Below, piece after piece: positions 63,262-64,000 of a stretch of 64,000 nt of DNA. The translations under genes and the position numbers were made by a program. Numbering within the stretch: position 1 is the first letter of the stretch; every line of letters starts with the position of its first letter. Under the pieces are notes generated by a model. That model was not told the DNA's origin, ran no database searches, and worked only from the letters and a program-made list of their open reading frames with translations. This stretch comes from a virus, in IMG/VR virus record IMGVR_UViG_3300020601_000007, positions 1-64,000 of that record. One strand, written 5' to 3'.

Positions 63262-63747
63262 TCAAACACGTCCCCTCCACAACTTCTGAACGCCTGACAG
63301 ACCGGCGAAGACAGAAGCCCCAGTGTGGAGGTCAACAAGAGAGGACGGTGCTGGCTTCGCAATCGGTTGCTCTCCGTATCGTTGACGCATAGGGGCCGTT
63401 CCGGTCTTGTCAAAGAACGCTGACTCATAGGCTTGTGGGGTTGGTTTTGTTGGAGTCTTGAAACGGGTGTCAACATACAGGGAAGGGTTTCGGATGGGTG
63501 CAGCGTTCAAGTGCTGGGTGTCCCTGTAAAAATCACCCTTGTATTGCCCCTCATCGGGGGATGGAGCATAGGCACGGCCAAGGTTGCCGAGAGCCGCATC
63601 ACCGTATAGGATGCGTCGGTAGTTTCGCCCGATGAAATTGCTCGTGCCTTCAAGGACCATTGGGATAATAACTGCTCCAGAAAGAGCGGCCCACAGGATG
63701 TCTCGGTCAGCAAGTCGAAGCAACGGATGTTTATACGCCATTTTCAT
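63262..63747 (-). CDS. N-terminally anchored protein, 161 aa
   Basis: MKMAYKHPLLRLADRDILWA; one TM helix (WAALSGAVIIPMVLEGTSNF), then Tyr/Arg/Pro-rich extended sequence (YAPSPDEGQYKGDFYRDTQH) and a Gly/Ala helix. ATG overlaps the upstream stop (TGATG). Likely virion component. Confidence 0.78.
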   Translation of the reverse strand: MKMAYKHPLLRLADRDILWAALSGAVIIPMVLEGTSNFIGRNYRRILYGDAALGNLGRAYAPSPDEGQYKGDFYRDTQHLNAAPIRNPSLYVDTRFKTPTKPTPQAYESAFFDKTGTAPMRQRYGEQPIAKPAPSSLVDLHTGASVFAGLSGVQKLWRGRV

Positions 63748-64000
63748 CACCCATCAAAGGAAACCCGCTTCAGCCGACGGACTTCTGCACTATAAATCTG
63801 AACAGTCGGATTGTTGTCAGCAGGCGTTGTGAGGTTGCCGAAGGAAGTTCCGTTGTTATTCGTGTCAGTCGGACCGGCTGTGGTGTTTGTCGGGTCATAG
63901 TTTTGAAACACCATCGTTGGTGGCGGTGATGCAAGACCCGGAGCAACCGTCACTTTGCAGACGCCAGTGTATGCTGAGCCCCCGTTTGCTGCAAAACGTG
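63747..64000 (-). CDS. C-terminal part of a probable structural protein
   Basis: Open frame to the window edge (84 codons), so the start lies beyond. RFAANGGSAYTGVCKVTVAP..., then Pro/Asn/Thr-rich linkers (YDPTNTTAGPTDTNNNG) and a beta ending (PTVQIYSAEVRRLKRVSFDG). The composition fits a surface or fibre protein. Confidence 0.7.
   Translation of the reverse strand, partial: RFAANGGSAYTGVCKVTVAPGLASPPPTMVFQNYDPTNTTAGPTDTNNNGTSFGNLTTPADNNPTVQIYSAEVRRLKRVSFDG

Noticed and set aside
51445-64000. Calling a major capsid protein, portal or terminase
   Set aside because: No HK97, jelly-roll or terminase motif could be recognised in any product; the virion role of this block is inferred from membrane-protein density only.

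Overview
The window looks like part of a large archaeal virus or virus-like extrachromosomal element. It encodes an archaeal-type DNA polymerase B, a small primase subunit (PriS family), an archaeal RNA polymerase subunit H, a single-chain fused RNA polymerase A'/A'' subunit, a group II chaperonin (thermosome), a Cas4-like nuclease, and several genes with archaeal TATA boxes 25-29 nt before the start codon. Virus-type features are tight packing, many small orphan or zinc-ribbon proteins, an orphan tRNA gene, serine recombinases and a block of small membrane or virion-like proteins. Group II chaperonin plus PolB recalls viruses of marine Euryarchaeota (magrovirus-like). No capsid, portal or terminase gene was recognised, so the host and virus family are inference. 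RpoB and PriL are not visible and may lie outside the window.

Left arm (about 1-30.2 kb, all minus strand): some 50 genes, mostly accessory. Almost every gene starts with GTG, and that GTG is the end of an octamer CA(A/T)TCGTG, called the 'start box' in this annotation. Thirty-three starts carry an exact box and about seven a one-base variant or an inserted G. Products include the primase, a SWIM protein, coiled-coil proteins, a Ycf46-like AAA ATPase with Ycf35-like (DUF1257) and DUF2997-like partners, a radical SAM enzyme and many Cys-rich proteins. From 19.7 to 31.3 kb there are repeated structured elements: R1 (seven copies, covarying hairpins), R2 (three ncRNA-like units) and R3 (four TATA-containing elements). 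There are also four terminators with the same tail, and a sequence cassette encoding the same N-terminal peptide on unrelated proteins.

Centre (31.5-51.4 kb): two small regulators face a plus-strand operon (acidic protein, membrane protein, rpoH, RNase H, fused rpoA). This converges with a minus-strand replication operon (PolB, zinc proteins, primase-type zinc-ribbon protein, serine recombinase). A divergent plus-strand operon of about 22 mostly tiny genes follows, with an N6-adenine methylase, a GIY-YIG-like/Myb protein, a Cas4-like nuclease and a degenerate recombinase. A tRNA-Arg and one zinc protein lie within it on the other strand.

Right arm (51.4-64 kb, mainly minus): probable virion or membrane block with many one- or two-TM proteins, a Q/M-rich protein, an Arf/Ras-like small GTPase, the thermosome and a Ser/Gly/Thr-rich protein, plus a short plus-strand zinc-protein operon.

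Genes right of 31.5 kb use conventional signals (Shine-Dalgarno sequences, ATGA overlaps, TATA boxes) and lack the start box. The element therefore has two gene classes with different expression grammar and its own RNA polymerase subunits. My leading hypothesis is that the start box is an initiator read by a virus-modified polymerase, giving leaderless mRNAs, by analogy with poxvirus late promoters. This is inference.
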